From Paenibacillus sp. (GTDB lineage: Bacteria > Bacillota > Bacilli > Paenibacillales > YIM-B00363), in NCBI RefSeq assembly GCF_031177825.1, contig NZ_JAPSKE010000001.1, positions 62,001 to 126,000 on the forward strand: a stretch of 64,000 nucleotides of DNA, written 5' to 3'. Each line of letters begins with the position of its first letter. Positions within the stretch are counted from its first letter, which is position 1. Shown here one piece after another: positions 24,351 through 33,075 of the stretch. A model generated the notes under the pieces. That model saw nothing but the letters and a program-made list of their open reading frames with translations, was not told where the DNA came from and made no database searches. The position numbers were made by a program, and so were the translations under genes.

Positions 24351-25226
24351 TCATTGTCTTGCGTAAGCATGATTCCCGATTTCGGCTACCACTTCGAGCC
24401 GATCCCAGAACGATCCGCCGGTTACGTCGGGATTATAAAAATACACTGCGTCTTCGATATTGTTTTTCCCGTCCAAGGCGTCCCTCGTCGCCCGAAGCGC
24501 GCTGTCGTTCGGTTCGCTCCGGTCCAGCAAGCCGTTATGGGCGGGCGGGAATTGGCGTCCCGAATAAATCACGTCGCGGATCGTATTCGGAAATCGCGAA
24601 TCCTTCACGCGGTTCAAAATAATATTGGCGATAGCTAACTGCCCTTCGTACGACTCCGAACCGGCTTCGACCTGGACAAGCTTCGCGAGCAGCTGCATGT
24701 CTTCCTCCGTGTACGGGTCGGCCGGTCGCAGCTCGGGAAGTTCCTCCGCCGTCGATGCCGTCGACGTCAACTCGGCCGTCTTCTCGGCTTCGTTCCATTC
24801 CACGCTGGCGTTCATGAGCTCGGCCGCGAAGCGGAAGGGAAGGTACGTTCTTCCGTCCGCCAGGTAAGGCGACACGTCCATAAGGTAGCGCTGCTCATTC
24901 ATTCGAACGACGGGCACGCCGTTCCTCATCACGATTTTATCGTTCGTCGTAGTATGAATGGTCGCGGCTTCATCGGCCCCGTCCCACTCCACCGTCGCGC
25001 CGAACAATCCCGCTAGGGGCGCGACCGGCAAGAACAACCTTCCATCCGTCATTCGAATCGGGTCGTCCAGAAGCACTTCTTCCCCATTGATCGTAACGCT
25101 TGCGTCCTCTAAGATCACAGTCTCGTCGTTGGCGGCAGCGGGGGACAACGGCGTTGCGGCGAACAAGAGCAAGACGGTTAGTCCAGCCAGCGCTTGCTTC
25201 CGCTTCGGCTTCCTTCTTAGCTTCAT
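24351..25226 (-). CDS. Exported SleB-type cell wall hydrolase with copper-amine-oxidase-like domain
   Basis: A 291-residue exported protein. A signal peptide (to PAAANDE) is followed by a copper amine oxidase N-terminal-like repeat domain (residues 38-155, with GRLFLPVAPLAGLFGATVEW and GRTYLPFRFAAELMNASVEW, a common non-catalytic surface module of Paenibacillaceae) and a C-terminal cell wall hydrolase of the SleB/CwlJ family, with the likely catalytic Glu in LVQVEAGSESYEGQ. It probably cuts muramic-lactam-containing or ordinary peptidoglycan during sporulation, germination or growth. AAGGAGG precedes the ATG. Confidence 0.88.
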   Translation of the reverse strand: MKLRRKPKRKQALAGLTVLLLFAATPLSPAAANDETVILEDASVTINGEEVLLDDPIRMTDGRLFLPVAPLAGLFGATVEWDGADEAATIHTTTNDKIVMRNGVPVVRMNEQRYLMDVSPYLADGRTYLPFRFAAELMNASVEWNEAEKTAELTSTASTAEELPELRPADPYTEEDMQLLAKLVQVEAGSESYEGQLAIANIILNRVKDSRFPNTIRDVIYSGRQFPPAHNGLLDRSEPNDSALRATRDALDGKNNIEDAVYFYNPDVTGGSFWDRLEVVAEIGNHAYARQ

Positions 25227-25318
25227 CGGGACCTCCTTACATTTGATCGAATGCGCTCAAATCGTAGGCGTCTCCCTGTACTGTATCACAATCGTCGGTC
25301 CGTTGTAACCCGCGTCCG

Positions 25319-27886
25319 TCATTCCACACATAGCATTTTCTGGGAAACAACGTCCGCGAACAACGTCATCCCCGGCGTCTCCGCCGCATGAATGACGTGC
25401 GCGAAGCCCGCGTGCTCCGGCAACCAGTCTTCCAGCCGATTGGGTTTGCGGAGCACGGCGTCCGGCCGGAAGTCGACGTCCTCCCGGCCTGCGAAGAGCG
25501 CCCCGTAGAAAATGTCGCTTTCCACAAGGTCCTGAAAGAAGTGGCTTCCATAGCTGAGCTCCGGCATGAAGCCCTCGCTCGGTACGGCGACCTCGAATAA
25601 AGCGGTCATGTGGCACAGCTCCGAGAACCGCAGCGGCACGCCGAGCGACGGAATCGTCGTACCCCACCGCCCCGGACCGATCAACAGCGCATGCTGCCCC
25701 TTGAGCCGCGCATTCAACTTGCCGATCGCGCGGGCGACCGAATATTTATCCCGATCGGTAAGCTGCGCATACGCCTCGGGTCGGACGTAGACGACGCGTT
25801 CTACCGGCAACCGCGCGTTTCCGCCCATGAAATTCCCCCTCGCGGCGAAGAAGAGGCGTTCCCCCGCGTCCGGACCGAACTCGGGCAGCTGCACGGCGCC
25901 TTGACCGCCGAGTCCTCGGGTTTGCATCGGACGGCATTGCAGCACGTTGATCTTGAATCGTCCGTCCGCGCCGAAGTTCGCCGTGAATTCCAGATCGACC
26001 GGATAATCGTACACTCTCTCGAGCAGCGCCAACATGTCCCGCATCATAGCGGGGAACTCGCTCTCCCGCAGGAGCTTGCGGAATTGAAGCAGCTGCGGGG
26101 TCGGCGACGAACGCATACCTAGCTCCCGCATTCGGCGCTCCGTCTCGTAATCCGGCGTCGCGAACCAACCGCGATCGGTCTTCAGATCGAGCTGAAGCAC
26201 CTCGTCGGCTTTCCGGGTCGTCAGCTTGTTCTCGACGAGCGACAGCACATCGACTTCGTGCTGCGAATACTTCCGTTCGTCCTCCGCATACATCGGCGGC
26301 AGACGCGACGGGTCGTCGAGAGCGACTAGACGGGTATAGTCCCCTTCGGTCCGATCCACCGCGCGCGTGCCGAGGCCGAAGACGAGACGCAGCATCCCCG
26401 CGTTCATATCGATGCCCTGCTCCCATACATAGAGGTTCATGGAAAATCCGACGCCGGCCACGTGCGGAAAGAAGTGATCCCGATAATGGTCGCCCGAGAC
26501 GCGCTGAACGAGAATAGCCATCTGCTCGTCGCGGTCGAATAAGCCGCGGTTCAACCGGTACTGCAGCGCGTCCTCGTCCATCGAGCTGGCGTAGACGACG
26601 CGGATCGCTTGCTCAAGCGCTTCGTATCGTTCTTCGGGCGTTCCCTGGTTCGCGCAGAAGACGCTCTCGTATTTACCGGCGAACGCATTGCCGAAATTAT
26701 CCTCGAGCAGGGAGCTCGAACGGACGATGATCGGCGATTGGCCGAAATACTCCAGCATCTGCATCAAGCGTTCCCGGATATTCGGCGGGAACTTCCCCTG
26801 AAGCAGCTTCGTCTTCAGCTCTTTGCCGTACTCGAAAAACCCTTCCTCCGTTCGCTGCTTCGACCGCAGCCCCCACCATCCGTTCTGCACGATGTAGGTG
26901 TAATACACATCCGAGCCGATGTAGTACGAATCGTGCGGCTCCAGGCAGTCGGCGAATTGCTGCCGTCCTTCGCTCTCGAGTATTTTGCGCGCCAATAGCA
27001 TGCCGACGCTCTTCCCTCCGATGAAGCCGGTGCCGATTTCGCGCGAGGCGACGAGGAGCAAATCCGCCAGCGTGAAGTACCGATCGCACAGCTCGGTCAT
27101 CCGGCCGGCGTCGCCGCCGAGCATCATCGCGATCAAGGTTCGCTTCACTTCCGCCTGCCGCCCCGCATCCGATTGCAGCGCGTTCTGCGCCTGTTGCAGG
27201 AGGACATCCCAGTAATCCAACCGTTCCGCTCCCCGACGAATGGCCGAGAACAGCTCCGCCGTCTCCGCGCTCGCGGTAATGGACACCGCTTCGTCCCCGC
27301 GGATCAGGTGCGGGAAAAACATCGTCGGCGAATAGCGGTTCCACACCTTAAGCGGATGAATATACACATTTCCGTTCACGCGGTATACATCCAGCAGCAG
27401 CTGGGTCGTCTCGCGAATGCCCGCGATCGTGCTGTACGTGTGCGCGCTGCGAATGAGCGCGAAATAAGCGATCGTATCGAGCTCATACAAATAGGGACAT
27501 ACGATCTTGAAGAAGTTGCCGATCATGAAGTCCGATTTCCACTGTTCCAACAGCTCGGTTAAGCTGTCGAACACGTAGAAGGCTTGCTTCCCCCTGCGTT
27601 CGATCAACGCATACACTTCGGCCGTGAATCGTTCGAAGCCCCGCGTCGGATCGATCTCGTACGTGTCTACCTCCGGATGCTCCCCGATGACCGGATCATG
27701 CTTGCCGAAGCGAACGTAGACGAGCCGGCGCTCGTCTCTGAGCGATTGTTCGATGTAAGGCGCGACCAGCCGTTGATAGTCTTCGGTCGAATCGACCTGC
27801 CACACCACGTTGTCGCCCAAGCGCAGCATGTCGATCACTTGATCGAAGCCCGGCAGCCCCGTACTTGCTTTCCCGCGAAATCCCAT
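25319..27886 (-). CDS. PEP/pyruvate-binding domain protein with a RecA-like N-terminal domain
   Basis: An 855-residue cytoplasmic protein. The first 250 residues resemble a KaiC/RecA-type fold (GLPGFDQVIDMLRLGDNVVW, and YVFDSLTEL in the place of Walker B) but lack a GxxxxGK(S/T) Walker A. From about 300 a pyruvate-phosphate-dikinase ATP-grasp domain begins (GTGFIGGKSVGMLLARKI, IIVRSSSLLEDNFG). The C-terminus contains GPGRWGTTIPSLGVP, shared with similar uncharacterised proteins. No phosphohistidine swivelling domain is visible, so it is not a complete PEP synthase. The start is ATG 27886 with AAGGCGG upstream; the frame continues upstream without similarity. Function unknown. Confidence 0.75.
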   Translation of the reverse strand: MGFRGKASTGLPGFDQVIDMLRLGDNVVWQVDSTEDYQRLVAPYIEQSLRDERRLVYVRFGKHDPVIGEHPEVDTYEIDPTRGFERFTAEVYALIERRGKQAFYVFDSLTELLEQWKSDFMIGNFFKIVCPYLYELDTIAYFALIRSAHTYSTIAGIRETTQLLLDVYRVNGNVYIHPLKVWNRYSPTMFFPHLIRGDEAVSITASAETAELFSAIRRGAERLDYWDVLLQQAQNALQSDAGRQAEVKRTLIAMMLGGDAGRMTELCDRYFTLADLLLVASREIGTGFIGGKSVGMLLARKILESEGRQQFADCLEPHDSYYIGSDVYYTYIVQNGWWGLRSKQRTEEGFFEYGKELKTKLLQGKFPPNIRERLMQMLEYFGQSPIIVRSSSLLEDNFGNAFAGKYESVFCANQGTPEERYEALEQAIRVVYASSMDEDALQYRLNRGLFDRDEQMAILVQRVSGDHYRDHFFPHVAGVGFSMNLYVWEQGIDMNAGMLRLVFGLGTRAVDRTEGDYTRLVALDDPSRLPPMYAEDERKYSQHEVDVLSLVENKLTTRKADEVLQLDLKTDRGWFATPDYETERRMRELGMRSSPTPQLLQFRKLLRESEFPAMMRDMLALLERVYDYPVDLEFTANFGADGRFKINVLQCRPMQTRGLGGQGAVQLPEFGPDAGERLFFAARGNFMGGNARLPVERVVYVRPEAYAQLTDRDKYSVARAIGKLNARLKGQHALLIGPGRWGTTIPSLGVPLRFSELCHMTALFEVAVPSEGFMPELSYGSHFFQDLVESDIFYGALFAGREDVDFRPDAVLRKPNRLEDWLPEHAGFAHVIHAAETPGMTLFADVVSQKMLCVE

Positions 27887-27936
27887 GATACCGCCGCCTT
27901 TTCTACAGCTCCTATTTCCACTATTATAATTCATTC

Positions 27937-28512
27937 CTATCGGGATTCCGAAGGTTCGAGTACGAAACGCCACGGAAGCTCCTTGCCTTTCGTGATGCCG
28001 ATTCGCGGCGTTCTGCGGACCGTTCCTACCGCCTGCCCCGGTTCGAGTCGCAAGCCGTCGCCGGCGAGCGCGCCGGGTTCGAGCAGGCGATAACCGTTCC
28101 AGCTCAGATCGATGCCCAGGCCTTGGGCAAGCTTCCCCGGGCCGTTCAATAGAAGCCTATCCGAGACGCCCGGCCGATTCCGCCGGATCCGATCGATTCC
28201 TTCCAGGGCGATTCCTCCCCGAAGCAAGACCGCGCCGATCTCTCCGGGCTCGTGGGCGACGATGTTCATGCAATGATGCATCCCGTAGATGAGATAAACG
28301 TACAAGTAACCGACGTCGCCGAACATAAGCCGATTCCGGGCGGTTACCCCTCGGCTGGCATGGCTGGCCGGGTCGTCGCCGCCTTTGTACGCTTCCGTCT
28401 CCGTAATGCGAATTCGAATGACGCCGCGTTCCGTCCTGCGGACTAACTCCCATCCTAGTAGCCGCTCCGCCGCTTCTACCGTATCTTTTTCTAGGACACG
28501 ATACCCTTCCAT
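27937..28512 (-). CDS. 3-methyladenine DNA glycosylase (AAG/MPG family)
   Basis: A 191-residue base-excision repair enzyme that removes alkylated purines. Seen: the catalytic Glu in ITETEAYKGGDDPASHA, the conserved TARNRLMFGDVGYLYVYLIYG with the intercalating Tyr, and LLNGPGKLAQGLGI. The length is usual for the bacterial family. It stands 50 bases beyond the start of the PEP-domain gene on the same strand, so the two may be co-transcribed, though with no functional link. Confidence 0.95.
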   Translation of the reverse strand: MEGYRVLEKDTVEAAERLLGWELVRRTERGVIRIRITETEAYKGGDDPASHASRGVTARNRLMFGDVGYLYVYLIYGMHHCMNIVAHEPGEIGAVLLRGGIALEGIDRIRRNRPGVSDRLLLNGPGKLAQGLGIDLSWNGYRLLEPGALAGDGLRLEPGQAVGTVRRTPRIGITKGKELPWRFVLEPSESR

Positions 28513-28588
28513 CCTTTTTCGCCCGCCTCTGATCCTTGTGTCCTATCTAGCTTAACCCAAACGAAGGGGGTTCTTTTCCTTTACGGCT

Positions 28589-28699
28589 TTAATTTTTTGC
28601 GAGTCCGTACAAGCCGGGCTCGGACGTTTCGATTTTCCCCAAGACAAGATGGATCCCGTCCGGCGCCGTGACGATCGTTCGTACGTCCGTTATTGTCAT
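28589..28699 (-). pseudogene. 5' relic of a mannonate-dehydratase/RspA-like enolase-superfamily gene
   Basis: The minus strand reads MTITDVRTIVTAPDGIHLVL then GKIETSEPGLYGLAKN and a stop. It matches the N-terminal start of ManD/RspA-type proteins (pattern VRTIxTAPDGIxLVxVKxETxEPGLYGxG), which are about 400 residues long, but only 36 codons remain. AGGAGG lies about 11 bases before the ATG. It is clearly a truncated head: the body is missing in all frames. It directly follows the dehydrogenase tail at 28735. Confidence 0.6.
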
Positions 28700-28734
28700 C
28701 GACAATCATTTTCCCTCCTGAAATATTTATATCG

Positions 28735-28891
28735 TTAACCTACTCTCGCCCATCCATCGTCCAACGCTTTCCCGAATTCCGGCATCCCGGGCAAGATCAA
28801 GCCGCCGGCGATCCGCAACGTTGCGCCGGTAACATTAGGAAGCTTCGTCGGACACGAGCCATGCGACCGCCTTCCCGATATCGTCCGGCAT
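28735..28891 (-). pseudogene. 3' relic of a short-chain dehydrogenase, frameshifted
   Basis: The minus strand reads MPDDIGKAVAWLVSDEAS, then after a one-frame shift NVTGATLRIAGGLILPGMPE and FGKALDDGWARVG before a stop. Together this is the C-terminal end of a classical SDR (the pattern EDIAxAVxWLxSDEASxxTGxxLxxxGG). A stop lies immediately upstream of the first Met, and no cofactor-binding or catalytic part exists, so the gene is a relic with both truncation and a frameshift. It precedes the ManD-like head with normal operon spacing, suggesting a former two-gene sugar-acid unit. Confidence 0.6.
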
Positions 28892-28914
28892 TTATGAAAC
28901 CGCCGTTCGGAACG

Positions 28915-28956
28915 TAAAGAAGGGCCGCTCCCGTTGACGAAACTTAGGAGCAGCCC
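28915..28956 (-). terminator. Terminator after the isomerase/epimerase gene
   Basis: On the minus strand GGGCTGCTCC pairs with GGAGCGGCCC around a 15-base loop and is followed by TTCTTTA. The T run is interrupted, so strength is moderate. It starts 12 bases beyond the gene's stop. Confidence 0.6.
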
Positions 28957-28967
28957 AAAATAGTGGA

Positions 28968-29810
28968 TTAATTCGTTACTTGTCCTTCGTATCCTGCGCG
29001 GATTCGTTCGATATATTGTTTGGAGTAGGCCATCACGTCTCGAGTCGCCTGTTCCATGACAATATGAACGTAAGGTTTATACCGATGAAGCAGCTTCAAA
29101 TATAAATCGTAATTCATCCGTCCGTATCCCGGGGACGCCGTGAGCAGCTTGCCGTCCTCGGACAGGAACCGGTCCTTCGCGTGGGCCGCGATGATCCGAT
29201 CTCCCAGCAAGTCGAAGGCTTCTCGAATCACGTCGTCTTGCGTTGCGAAGTTGCCCTCCGTCAGCAGGTTCCCCGGATCGATCACGACGCCGACATTCGG
29301 CGACGGCACTTCCTCGAGAAGTCTGCCTAATTCGGAAGCCGTTCCGATCAGGTGTCCGTTCGCCGGCTCCATGCCGACGAAGACGCCCCACCGTTCCGCC
29401 TCCTCGGCGAGCTCCTCCAGCGCGTGCCGCATCGCTTTCCAATCCTGCTCATTGTAATCGCTCCCCGGCAGCGTTCCCGACTCGGCGGCAACGATGCTGC
29501 AGCCGAACGAACGAGCATACCGAAGCAGCTCCTTAAACCGCGCGTGATTCGCCCTCCGCCGCTCGACGTCGCGGTCGAATAGGTGAAGATAGCATCCCAA
29601 CACGGAGATCGAGACGTTGCGCTTGGCGAACTCTTCTCCGATATACGAGGCTAACCCCGGGCTAAGCTTCCCCGGTTCGGAGAAATCAACGTCGCTGATC
29701 GCCTTCCACAGCGCGAGCTGCACGTGGGAGAACCCGGCCTCGGATACCTCCGCCGCCAATTGTTTCGCAGGCAAGCTTCCGAACAGATGCGCTAAAACGC
29801 CGACAGACAT
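28968..29810 (-). CDS. Sugar phosphate isomerase/epimerase (xylose-isomerase-like TIM barrel)
   Basis: A 280-residue protein of the AP-endonuclease-2/xylose isomerase-like superfamily, cytoplasmic. Seen: the metal-site strands VFVGMEPANGHLIGTASELG, PNVGVVIDPGNLL and IIAAHAKDRF, and the C-terminal VHIVMEQATRD. Members act on inositols, ketohexoses or hydroxypyruvate; the exact substrate is not evident. The start is ATG 29810 with GAAAGGCG upstream; an in-frame TTG at 29831 overlaps that site. It stands alone with its own terminator. Confidence 0.85.
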   Translation of the reverse strand: MSVGVLAHLFGSLPAKQLAAEVSEAGFSHVQLALWKAISDVDFSEPGKLSPGLASYIGEEFAKRNVSISVLGCYLHLFDRDVERRRANHARFKELLRYARSFGCSIVAAESGTLPGSDYNEQDWKAMRHALEELAEEAERWGVFVGMEPANGHLIGTASELGRLLEEVPSPNVGVVIDPGNLLTEGNFATQDDVIREAFDLLGDRIIAAHAKDRFLSEDGKLLTASPGYGRMNYDLYLKLLHRYKPYVHIVMEQATRDVMAYSKQYIERIRAGYEGQVTN

Positions 29811-29908
29811 GGAATTCACGCCTTTCCGCAAAAAATGATGGACTACGTATGTATTCCACGCGCAGGGCGATTTTCCTTCGATAACGGTTTATCGAGACGT
29901 GCCAGCGG

Positions 29909-30406
29909 TTATTTCAAAGTAATCTCTTTCTTCCACGCCGCTTCCTCGCCTTTCTCGTTCGCGAAGAGAAAGACGACCTCCCCGGTCTCGCCGACCCTCT
30001 CGTCCGGATAGAAGAAGCCCATCATTTGACCGTTCCCGCTAATATAAAACCCTTCTTCTCCCGTTTGACCGTTCGAGATCGCATCCGCCGTCGACGCGGC
30101 GACGTTCGTTCGCTCGGAAACCCATTGCATTTCGCGAAGCGCGTACCCTTCCGGAACGCTCCGGACGCCGAAGGAGAAGGCATGCCCTTCGATCGGCATG
30201 GGCGTCTGGTCGATAACGACGCGAATTTCCGATTCGGCGGCCGCGGGTTCACTCGCCGGCTGTTCGGCCGGCGCTTGCGGAGCCGCGTCGCCGCTCGTTC
30301 CGGCGTTCGAGCCGGAGGCGCACGCGCCGGCGACGAACAGAACCATAACTGCGGATAATTTTAGCATTCGCTTCCGTGAGAGGTTCAAACACGGAGTCTG
30401 TTTCAT
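29909..30406 (-). CDS. Putative lipoprotein of unknown function
   Basis: A 165-residue product. A signal peptide with lipobox VAGAC (Cys about residue 29) is followed by an Ala/Pro/Glu-rich linker and a compact beta-rich domain (IRVVIDQTPMPIEGHAFSFG, GEVVFLFANEKGEEAAWKKE). It is not recognised as a known family. The start ATG at 30406 overlaps the nagA stop as TAATG, which argues for translational coupling although the local ribosome binding site is weak. An internal ATG within the signal peptide is an alternative start. Confidence 0.7.
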   Translation of the reverse strand: MKQTPCLNLSRKRMLKLSAVMVLFVAGACASGSNAGTSGDAAPQAPAEQPASEPAAAESEIRVVIDQTPMPIEGHAFSFGVRSVPEGYALREMQWVSERTNVAASTADAISNGQTGEEGFYISGNGQMMGFFYPDERVGETGEVVFLFANEKGEEAAWKKEITLK

Positions 30407-31575
30407 TAACCTAGCGAAATGTTAATATTATAAACTTCTTTGCCTTTGACGAACGTCGATACTAGGGAGAGATTTTCATCCAGGACCAAAAAGTCCGCGT
30501 CTTTCCCGGCCTCGAGCGTCCCCTTCCGGGCCGTAACTCCGGCTTGCCGAGCCGGAACCGTCGTGAAGGAAGGCAGCAGCCTTTCGAGCGGGTAGCCGGT
30601 GAACCGAAGGGCGTTCCTCAACGCCGCGATCATCGTCAGAGAGCTTCCGGCGAGGCTCGAGCCGTCCTTCAGCCAGATTTGACCGTCTTTCATCGTTCGG
30701 TCGCCATAGTCTCCGTCGGGCAATCCCGCGCTGGACACCGCGTCCGTGATCATGCACACGCGATCCGGGCCCTTGACGTCGAACAGCAGCTTAACGACCG
30801 CCGGATGAACGTGAATCCCGTCTGCAATTAACTCCGTCGTAAGTTCCTTACAGAGAAGTCCGGCGCCGACGACGCCGGGCTCCCGATGGTGAAGCGGGCT
30901 CATGCCGTTGAAATGGTGAGTCGTTTGGGAGGCCCCTCTCGCAATGGCGTCCAGTGCCTGGGCATACGTCGCGTCCGAATGTCCGATCGAAACCGCGATG
31001 CCCGCCTTCGACAACGTCTCCACCGCTTCCATGCCGCCGTCGAGCTCCGGCGCAAGCGTCACGAGACGAATAAGCCCTCGCGAAACCTCGATGAATCGTC
31101 GAAGCTCTTCCACGTTCGGAGCGCATAGTTGCGACTTATTTTGAGCTCCGGCGCGAACCGCGCTCAAATAAGGACCCTCCAGATGGATTCCGAGCATCTC
31201 CGCTCCTTCCAGCCCCCGCTCGGCCGAATCGGCGCAATTGCGCAGCGCCCGTACGATCGCTTCCTTCGAATCCGTGTTCGTGGTCGCAAGGAACGACGTC
31301 GTGCCGTGAGCCGCATGAAAGCGGCTCATTCCGTTCAGATCTTCATAACTTCCCTTCATCGTGTGGTACCCGGCGCCGCCGTGAACATGGACGTCGACGA
31401 AGCCGGGAATCACGATTTTCCCTTGGACATCCACGATCGACGCTTCTTCGCGGCCCTCGGCGATCTCCGGTCCGCCGACCGCTTCGATGCGCCCCTCTTC
31501 GCCGATTAATAGCGTTCCGCTATCGAAAATCCCATGATTTGTATAAAGCATACCGTTGACGACTATTTTCTTCAT
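30406..31575 (-). CDS. nagA: N-acetylglucosamine-6-phosphate deacetylase
   Basis: A 389-residue amidohydrolase converting GlcNAc-6-phosphate to glucosamine-6-phosphate and acetate. Seen: VHVHGGAGYHTMKG, HLEGPYLS with the metal-binding Glu, ISIGHSDATYAQA, THHFNGMSPLHHREPG, and the catalytic Asp in MITDAVSSAGLPDG. Unusually for Firmicutes no nagB lies beside it; the partner is a lipoprotein. AGGGAGTG precedes ATG 31575. It would feed glucosamine-6-phosphate to glycolysis or to the GlmM/GlmU-like pathway encoded near 61 kb. Confidence 0.95.
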   Translation of the reverse strand: MKKIVVNGMLYTNHGIFDSGTLLIGEEGRIEAVGGPEIAEGREEASIVDVQGKIVIPGFVDVHVHGGAGYHTMKGSYEDLNGMSRFHAAHGTTSFLATTNTDSKEAIVRALRNCADSAERGLEGAEMLGIHLEGPYLSAVRAGAQNKSQLCAPNVEELRRFIEVSRGLIRLVTLAPELDGGMEAVETLSKAGIAVSIGHSDATYAQALDAIARGASQTTHHFNGMSPLHHREPGVVGAGLLCKELTTELIADGIHVHPAVVKLLFDVKGPDRVCMITDAVSSAGLPDGDYGDRTMKDGQIWLKDGSSLAGSSLTMIAALRNALRFTGYPLERLLPSFTTVPARQAGVTARKGTLEAGKDADFLVLDENLSLVSTFVKGKEVYNINISLG

Positions 31576-31820
31576 AAGCTTTCACTCCCTGATTGAATTG
31601 TATATTAGTTCGCCGGGCATTACGAGAACATCTCCATGGTATAGCGAATCGTTCTCCCCCTCCTACAAGCTAATTTTAATTTATACTAGGCGTCTTTTAT
31701 CCAATACATAATGAATAAAATCCTCTCAGTAAACGATGGTTTTGCCTCATCGCTATAGGAAATCCGACGATGATAGACTGAACTTGGCATAAACATGTGT
31801 AACGAAGCGAGGGGAACCTT

Positions 31821-33020
31821 ATGGAGAAAGTCGTCGTAACGGTCGTCGAGTCGCCGGACGGCCCGCCGGGAAAGGCCAACCGGGACATCCAAGCGGCCAT
31901 CGACTACGTGTCATACCTTGGCGGAGGCACGGTGCGGATCGGGAGAGGCGTGTTCGAGCTCGAAACGGCTATCCATCTGCGCTCTCATGTGAAATTGGAA
32001 GGCACTCCGGGGGAGACGGTGCTCCGGCAGCGAGAAGAACGAGTGTCGCCCCTGGCGGCCGACGCCGATTTGCACGAACGGCAAGTGACGGTAGAGCGCC
32101 CGGACGTATTCCCTGTTGGGCAGACGATTACGATTCGCAAAGCGACCGCCAGCATGGGCTTCGGCGATACGGTCGCCGTCGTCACGGCGAAGGAAGGGAA
32201 TACGCTCTACCTCGACCGCGAGATCGTCTCCACCGTCCTGTTGGCGAACGGCGGCATCGCGACGACGCAAACTTCGGTCATCAGCGCTTACGACTGCGAG
32301 CGAATCGAAATTCGGAACCTTATCGTGGAGGGGAAAAAGAGCAATGCTCTCGCGGAAGGGTGCCGCAACGCGGGCATCTATTTGTACGGTTCGCACAATG
32401 TTGTAATCGAAGGCTGTACGGTAAGGGACTATAACGGGGACGGGATCAGTTACCAGCACTGTTCGGCGATTCGCGTGCAAGCTTGCGAATGCGTCCGCAA
32501 CGGCGGCAAGGGGATTCATCCCGGGAGCGGCACAGTAGATACGCTGATCCGGGACAGCGTCTTTAACGAAAACGGCATGGACGGCATCTTTCTCTGCTGG
32601 AGAGTGCAAGACAGCGTCGTCGAGCATAACGAGGCGGTCGGCAACCGGGCGAACGGACTTTCGATCGGCCATAAAGACGTTCGGAACGTGATTCGGTACA
32701 ACCGGTTTTCGGATAACGGATACTACGGGATCTTCTTCCGCAACGAAGGAGAGCCGATGGCCGCCAACTACAACCGCGTCGAATGGAACACGATCGAAGA
32801 CAACGGTTCGGAAGCGATGGGCTATGTCGGCATCCGCATTCGCGGCCACACGCATCATGTCGAATTCGTCGCCAACCGGATTTCGTTCGGGAAAGCGCCG
32901 CGGGATCGAACGATCGGCATCTGCATGGAGGAACATACGCGAGATCTCCTGCTCGAAGACAATGAGTTCGTCGGTTGCGCGTTGCCGACGCACCATCACT
33001 GGCTCCCGGAAGGCGAATAA
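31821..33020 (+). CDS. Right-handed parallel beta-helix protein, pectate-lyase superfamily
   Basis: A 399-residue protein with no signal peptide. After an N-terminal NRDIQAAIDYVSYLGGGTVRIGRGVF (a glycine-rich beta-helix cap typical of pectate lyase 3-type proteins), many beta-helix rungs follow, with repeats such as NAGIYLYGSHNVVIEGCTVRDYNGDGISY. Members are polysaccharide lyases, hydrolases or epimerases; the catalytic class cannot be assigned. A cytoplasmic location would suit action on imported oligosaccharides. The gene is transcribed alone; the 245-base gap to nagA contains both 5' regions and no clear box. Confidence 0.75.
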   Translation: MEKVVVTVVESPDGPPGKANRDIQAAIDYVSYLGGGTVRIGRGVFELETAIHLRSHVKLEGTPGETVLRQREERVSPLAADADLHERQVTVERPDVFPVGQTITIRKATASMGFGDTVAVVTAKEGNTLYLDREIVSTVLLANGGIATTQTSVISAYDCERIEIRNLIVEGKKSNALAEGCRNAGIYLYGSHNVVIEGCTVRDYNGDGISYQHCSAIRVQACECVRNGGKGIHPGSGTVDTLIRDSVFNENGMDGIFLCWRVQDSVVEHNEAVGNRANGLSIGHKDVRNVIRYNRFSDNGYYGIFFRNEGEPMAANYNRVEWNTIEDNGSEAMGYVGIRIRGHTHHVEFVANRISFGKAPRDRTIGICMEEHTRDLLLEDNEFVGCALPTHHHWLPEGE

Positions 33021-33026
33021 TGGAAG

Positions 33027-33066
33027 CGAAGGGGCTGTTCCGGATCATGCCGGAACAGCCCCTTCG
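33027..33066. terminator. Bidirectional terminator between convergent genes
   Basis: A perfect 15-pair stem AAGGGGCTGTTCCGG/CCGGAACAGCCCCTT with a six-base loop (33029-33043 with 33050-33064). It lies between the beta-helix gene and the second sugar-binding lipoprotein gene and can serve both; T runs are short on each side. Confidence 0.75.
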
Positions 33067-33075
33067 TCTTGCCGA

